Below are positions 60,553-64,000 of a DNA stretch of 64,000 nt, in pieces. Source of the stretch: Streptomyces sp. CB03234 (GTDB lineage: Bacteria; Actinomycetota; Actinomycetes; Streptomycetales; Streptomycetaceae); NCBI RefSeq assembly GCF_001905885.1, contig NZ_LIYH01000001.1:746169-810168 (forward strand), read 5' to 3'. Every line of letters begins with the position of its first letter. The stretch's first letter is position 1. The translations under genes and the position numbers were made by a program. The notes under the pieces were generated by a model, which worked only from the letters and a program-made list of their open reading frames with translations, was not told where the DNA came from and ran no database searches.

Positions 60553-60996
60553 GGCGACCGGCTCGCGCTCGCGGTCGTCCGCCCGCGAGGACGAGAAGAG
60601 GCCGTCCAGGGCGAGCGCGCCCGGGCCCGTGAAGACCAGCAGGAGCAGCGCCCAGCAGAACATGGCCGACGCCTCGCCGCCGTTCTCCATCGGGAACAGG
60701 GCCATCGGCTGGTGGACCTTGAAGTACGCGTACGCCATCGAGCCCGAGGCGATGAACGCCGCGGTACGGGTGCCGAGGCCCAGCAGCACCAGTCCGCCGC
60801 CGACGAGCTGGATGACGGCCGCGTACCAGCCGGGCCAGGTGCCGGCCGGGACGGTGCCGCCGGAGCCGCCCGCGCCGCCCAGGACGCCGAAGAGCGAGGC
60901 GGCGCCATGGCACAGGAACAGCAGGCCGACGACTATCCGGAACAGGCCGAGCGCGTAAGGGCGGGACTGATCGAGGCGCGTGGTGAGGTTGGGCAT
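60547..60996 (-). CDS. DoxX-family membrane protein
   Basis: 149 residues with four membrane helices. LGLFRIVVGLLFLCHGAASLFGV is the DoxX start and MENGGEASAMFCWALLLLVFTGPG the third-fourth helix block. DoxX proteins are proposed parts of quinone-linked redox complexes. AAGGA lies six bases before the ATG. No SodA or SseA partner gene is nearby. Confidence 0.9.
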   Translation of the reverse strand: MPNLTTRLDQSRPYALGLFRIVVGLLFLCHGAASLFGVLGGAGGSGGTVPAGTWPGWYAAVIQLVGGGLVLLGLGTRTAAFIASGSMAYAYFKVHQPMALFPMENGGEASAMFCWALLLLVFTGPGALALDGLFSSSRADDREREPVAA

Positions 60997-61048
60997 GGGG
61001 GGTCCTTCGGTTGGGGACGGAACCGACGAGCCTCCAGGTTAGGGAGTC

Positions 61049-63037
61049 CTAATCAATACTTGCAAGTTCAACATTCAGCCGTTCGGCGCTGGTGCCGGAG
61101 CAGGCGCGCAGGGCGGCCCGGGCCACCGCGTCCGTGTCCGAGAGCGTCACCGAGTCGACACCCGGCCGGGCGCCCGCCGCCGTCACCCAGTGCACTCCCT
61201 CCGTCGGCACGCCGAGCGCGAAAACCCGCTGGTGGGCCCGGCCGTGACGATCGATCAGGCGGTACGGGGACGGTGTGACGTCCAGCCCTCCGGTGTCGTA
61301 GCCGTCGACGACATGGGTGCGGCACTGGCCGGACTGGAGCAGCCCCGCGAGGAGCGCGTCACCGGTGCGCCGTACGTCCGGCTCCGGCAGCCGGGCCTCG
61401 ATCAGTGTGGTCGCCGTCACGGCCGACCCCGGCACATCGGGAGATTCAGCCAGGAACACGCCCTTTTCCGGACGGATCTGCATACGGGGGCCGATCACAT
61501 CCAGCACCCCCGCCTCGATCAGGGCCGCCATCTCCTCGATACGGCGGCGCGGCGGGCCGATCGACAGGAAGGCGTTCAGCGGCGTGTACCAGCGGTCCAG
61601 GTGGTCGCGGCGCGAGGTGCCCGACAATCCCGCGTGGTCGACGATCAGCCGCAGCTCGTTGCGGATGTCCCGCAGCACGTCCAGCGCGGCCTTCGCCGGC
61701 CCGGCCACATTGCCCCGGGCCGCCTCCGCCGCGTCCCGGCGCAGGTGCGACAGCAGCCAGGCGCGGAAACCGGCCGTCGACCGGAACGTTTCCCCCGCGT
61801 AGGGGCGGGAGATCCGCTCCCAGCACCAGCGCTCGTGCGGCGGGACGCCGTAGGTGTCGAGGGCCGCCTCCGGGTCGGTCAGGAAACGGGTACGGAAGCC
61901 CCGCGGCCGCTTCAGCAGCGCCTCGTAGTACGTCGTCTCGACCTCCTTGGCCACCAGCGGCCAGATCTCGCCCAGGAAGTCCGGAGGGTCGCCCGCGTCC
62001 GCCCGCTTGCGGAACGTCTCTATGACGTCCGGCGTCAGCAGCAGCGGCTCGTGCCGCGCCGACGCGCCCTTCTCGTTGTCGCCGCGCGCCTGGTACGGGA
62101 CGCCGCGCCGGGAACCGGCGTACAGCCGGGGCTCACGGCCCGAGGGCATGTACCGGAGCGTGCTCCCGTCGCGTACGAACGTGCCGCCCCGGCCCTCCGT
62201 CAGCAGGGCCATGTGGTCGAAGAAGTTCAGGCCCAGGCCCCGCAGCAGCACCGGCTCCCCCGGGACGATGGGCGTGAGGTCGAGGTCGGCCGGATTGGCG
62301 GGCGGGAAGTGGCGCAGCCCGTGGCGCGCCGCGTACGCGCCCAGGTGAGCCGATGACGGGTCCTGGACGACCGGGAGGTGGCCCTGGGCCAGGACGACCG
62401 CGCCCAGGTCCGTGAGGACCGTGCCGTCCTCCAGCGTGAGGGTCTGCGGGCCGGCGCACCCCGGGCCGGCACCCTCCATGCGTACGGCCCGTGCCGCGTG
62501 CACCCGCACGGTCACCTCCGGCGGCGCCTCGCGCACCGCGCGGGCGAACGCCCACTCCAGATAGGCGCCGTAGCAGGCGCGGGTGGGGTAGTCGTCGGGG
62601 CCGAGCGGGTACGAGCGGGAGGCGGCCCACTCGTACAGGCTGGGCCCCCGGCGTATCGGGCCCTCGCAGCTCACGCTCTCGTCGGTGAAGACCGTCACCT
62701 GGCACGCCACCGTGTTCATCAGCAGTTCGGCCGGCTGGTCGGTGCGCCACACCTGGCCCGCTCCCGGCGGGGCCGGGTCGATGACATGGACGGTCAGCGG
62801 GGTTCCCGCGGCCAGTTCCGGGACGGAGGCGCAGAGCCGTTCGAGCACGGACGTGCCGCGGGGACCCGCACCGACCAGGGCTATGGCATGGGGAACTTCG
62901 GACGACAAGACTCGGACTCCCGGGGCAGGGGGGCGGTGCGGGCGGTGCAGGCGGTTCACGCGGTTCACGCGGTTCGGGCGGTTCGGGCGGTGGGCGGAGC
63001 TGGCGTCGCCCGCTCGTGGCGGGCGAAAGCTCATCAT
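61049..63037 (-). CDS. FAD/NAD(P)-binding protein
   Basis: 662 residues. A dinucleotide-binding fold starts IALVGAGPRGTSVLERL (about residue 52), with VHVIDPAPPGAGQVW after it and a second nucleotide site later, the pattern of FAD-NAD(P)-binding (NAD_binding_9) proteins related to lysine/ornithine monooxygenases and siderophore or hydroxylase partners. The first 40 residues hold an Asn/Arg/His/Pro repeat coded by nine-base units. ATG at 63037 has GAGG upstream; TTG at 62908 with GGGAG would skip the repeat and is an alternative. Substrate unknown. Confidence 0.8.
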   Translation of the reverse strand: MMSFRPPRAGDASSAHRPNRPNRVNRVNRLHRPHRPPAPGVRVLSSEVPHAIALVGAGPRGTSVLERLCASVPELAAGTPLTVHVIDPAPPGAGQVWRTDQPAELLMNTVACQVTVFTDESVSCEGPIRRGPSLYEWAASRSYPLGPDDYPTRACYGAYLEWAFARAVREAPPEVTVRVHAARAVRMEGAGPGCAGPQTLTLEDGTVLTDLGAVVLAQGHLPVVQDPSSAHLGAYAARHGLRHFPPANPADLDLTPIVPGEPVLLRGLGLNFFDHMALLTEGRGGTFVRDGSTLRYMPSGREPRLYAGSRRGVPYQARGDNEKGASARHEPLLLTPDVIETFRKRADAGDPPDFLGEIWPLVAKEVETTYYEALLKRPRGFRTRFLTDPEAALDTYGVPPHERWCWERISRPYAGETFRSTAGFRAWLLSHLRRDAAEAARGNVAGPAKAALDVLRDIRNELRLIVDHAGLSGTSRRDHLDRWYTPLNAFLSIGPPRRRIEEMAALIEAGVLDVIGPRMQIRPEKGVFLAESPDVPGSAVTATTLIEARLPEPDVRRTGDALLAGLLQSGQCRTHVVDGYDTGGLDVTPSPYRLIDRHGRAHQRVFALGVPTEGVHWVTAAGARPGVDSVTLSDTDAVARAALRACSGTSAERLNVELASID
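62933..62995. repeat. 9-bp in-frame tandem repeat near the start of the FAD/NAD(P) gene
   Basis: Seven 9-bp units (GCGGTTCAC, GCGGTTCGG, GCGGTGCGG variants) run head to tail and code for Asn-Arg-x / His-Arg-Pro tripeptides on the minus strand. Confidence 0.85.
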
Positions 63038-63109
63038 GCCGTTGCCTCGCCCCTCACCGAACCCCTGGCCGGAGGATCACCATCCGCTATGGGTGGGATT
63101 GGCAGGGGC

Positions 63110-63153
63110 CTGAACCGGACGTTCACCGGACGTTCACAGCGGACTTCACACCG
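63110..63153. promoter_or_regulatory. PHO-box-like direct repeats
   Basis: GTTCACCGGAC (63121), GTTCACAGCGG (63132) and ACTTCACACCG (63143) are consecutive 11-base units in register, with a weaker unit at 63110. This is the organisation of PhoP-binding PHO boxes in Streptomyces. It lies 80 bp upstream of the FAD/NAD(P) gene and 24 bp beyond the phoD stop. Confidence 0.6.
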
Positions 63154-63177
63154 CCGGGGGCCTCACAGCCCGAACGC

Positions 63178-64000
63178 TCACCGCCCGGGCGTGAGCGTCC
63201 GCTCGTGTACGGTCCTCAGCTCGGCGTCGCTCCGGTCCCGCCCCCGGGCCGCCGCCTGCTCCAGCCGCAGCCCCGCCGACCGCCCGCGGAGCGTCAGCGT
63301 CATCAGCTGGTTGCCGAACCACGGCCCACCGGTACGGCGCCAGTCGACGACCGGCCGCTCATTGCGCCCGTGCCGCCGCAGCCCGTGCCCCAGCCACCGC
63401 CCCGCCCGGCTCCAGCCCAGTCGGAACGCCACCCTCAGTACACGCGGGATCCGGTTGTGCACGGGCGAGCACGTCAACTGGACGACCCGCGCGTCCGGGA
63501 CACCCCGGCCCCCCGACGCACCGCCGGCCCCCGACGCACCCCCAGCCTCCAGCACGCCCCTGGCCCCCGAGGCACCGCCGGCCCCCGACGCACCCCCAGC
63601 CTCCGCCCCGCCCCCCGAACCCGGGTTTTCCGGCCACTCCGGCTCCGCCACGTACGCGTGGTGGACGTCGCCCGACAGGACGCACACCGTGGCAGGGGCG
63701 TCCGGGCCGCGGCCCGCCTCCGCCAGCAGCCGGGTCAGCCGCTCGAACGAGTCGGGGAAGGCGGACCAGTGCTCCAGGTCGGCCCCCCGGCGGACCCGCT
63801 CCGCCAGCCGCGCCCACGCCGCGCCCCGCTCACCGCGGCACAGCGCGGCGTTCCAGGTCTCCGCGGCGTGCATCATCGGCGCCAGGAGCCACGGCAGGGA
63901 GGCCCCGACCAGCAGGTGGTCGCAGCGGTCCCGGTCGGCCAGCATCTGCTCGGCCAGCCACCGCTCCTCCTCCTCGTCGTGCATGGCCCGCTTGTGCTCG
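63178..64000 (-). CDS. phoD: Alkaline phosphatase D-like phosphodiesterase, C-terminal part
   Basis: About 274 residues remain, continuing past the right edge (frame EHKR-MHDEEEERWL is open there). VCVLSGDVHHAYVAEPEW is the PhoD metal-binding block (Asp and two His), and QLTCSPVHNRIP follows as in the family. Between them an 18-residue Gly/Ala repeat is inserted twice. In this part no signal peptide can be judged. PhoD-type enzymes release phosphate from phosphodiesters, which fits the adjacent PHO-box-like site. Confidence 0.85.
   Translation of the reverse strand, partial: EHKRAMHDEEEERWLAEQMLADRDRCDHLLVGASLPWLLAPMMHAAETWNAALCRGERGAAWARLAERVRRGADLEHWSAFPDSFERLTRLLAEAGRGPDAPATVCVLSGDVHHAYVAEPEWPENPGSGGGAEAGGASGAGGASGARGVLEAGGASGAGGASGGRGVPDARVVQLTCSPVHNRIPRVLRVAFRLGWSRAGRWLGHGLRRHGRNERPVVDWRRTGGPWFGNQLMTLTLRGRSAGLRLEQAAARGRDRSDAELRTVHERTLTPGR
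63519..63626. repeat. 54-bp in-frame tandem repeat in phoD
   Basis: Two imperfect 54-bp units (63519 and 63573) code for 18-residue Gly/Ala/Ser units (GGASGAGGASGARGVLEA and GGASGAGGASGGRGVPDA) placed between the metal site and the TCSPVHN block. Confidence 0.8.

Overview
The window is very GC-rich with GGAGG-type ribosome binding sites, many GTG starts and four-base ATGA/GTGA overlaps. It carries single-copy actinobacterial genes (type II fatty-acid cluster, homodimeric pyruvate dehydrogenase E1, DUF3145, DUF3052, a bL37-like ribosomal protein). Gene content and order fit a Streptomyces chromosome core region. Species assignment is inference from family recognition, not from a search.

Layout. 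1-7255: tail of a cysteine-desulfurase-like enzyme, a methyltransferase, a secreted pyroglutamyl-peptidase-like protein lacking the catalytic Cys, a TetR regulator divergent from a GH3 beta-glucosidase, and a lipoprotein SGNH hydrolase coupled to an aldose 1-epimerase. 7505-13930: DUF3145, the housekeeping fatty-acid cluster fabD-fabH-acpP-fabF read leftward behind its PucR-type activator FasR, and a divergent pirin. 14093-18735: serine hydrolase, MerR/aldo-keto reductase pair with a clear MerR operator, acyltransferase and a DUF1023 hydrolase. 18862-23737: two-component system with TGACGTCA repeats upstream, DUF4429 protein and a second DUF1023 hydrolase. 23977-28749: TetR/MFS efflux pair, small secreted and membrane proteins, and a potassium-channel-like protein. 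28816-33046: aceE, DUF3052 and peroxiredoxin.

33159-42886 is a Ter stress region: four TerD-superfamily genes, a TerC-like DUF475 membrane protein, and a tightly coupled set of CitE-like lyase, PRTase-TRSP-StiP-pelota fusion and HAD phosphatase, matching the published Ter-linked nucleoside-like metabolite pathway. 42855-48704: DedA, a coupled three-gene operon of related membrane-anchored extracytoplasmic proteins with no known function (the best candidate here for something undescribed), FmdB zinc ribbon, coiled-coil protein and a DUF4097 lipoprotein.

A tRNA-Val(TAC) at 48888 marks the start of an accessory stretch to about 56.5 kb: DinB, a DUF5919-like regulator, a frameshifted small gene, abutting fragments of an XRE regulator and a flavoprotein, DUF6188, DUF1963 and SUKH-4 proteins (immunity-like), an intact flavoprotein and a DUF574 methyltransferase. 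No integrase is visible. From 56.7 kb there are small conserved proteins, an isochorismatase/GlxA pair, DedA, DoxX, an FAD/NAD(P)-binding protein and the C-terminal part of PhoD, with a PHO-box-like direct repeat between the last two.

A recurring theme is short tandem repeats, both intergenic (units of 59, 18, 99, 5 and 41 bp, plus a complex array) and in frame within coding regions (9, 12, 36, 45 and 54 bp units).
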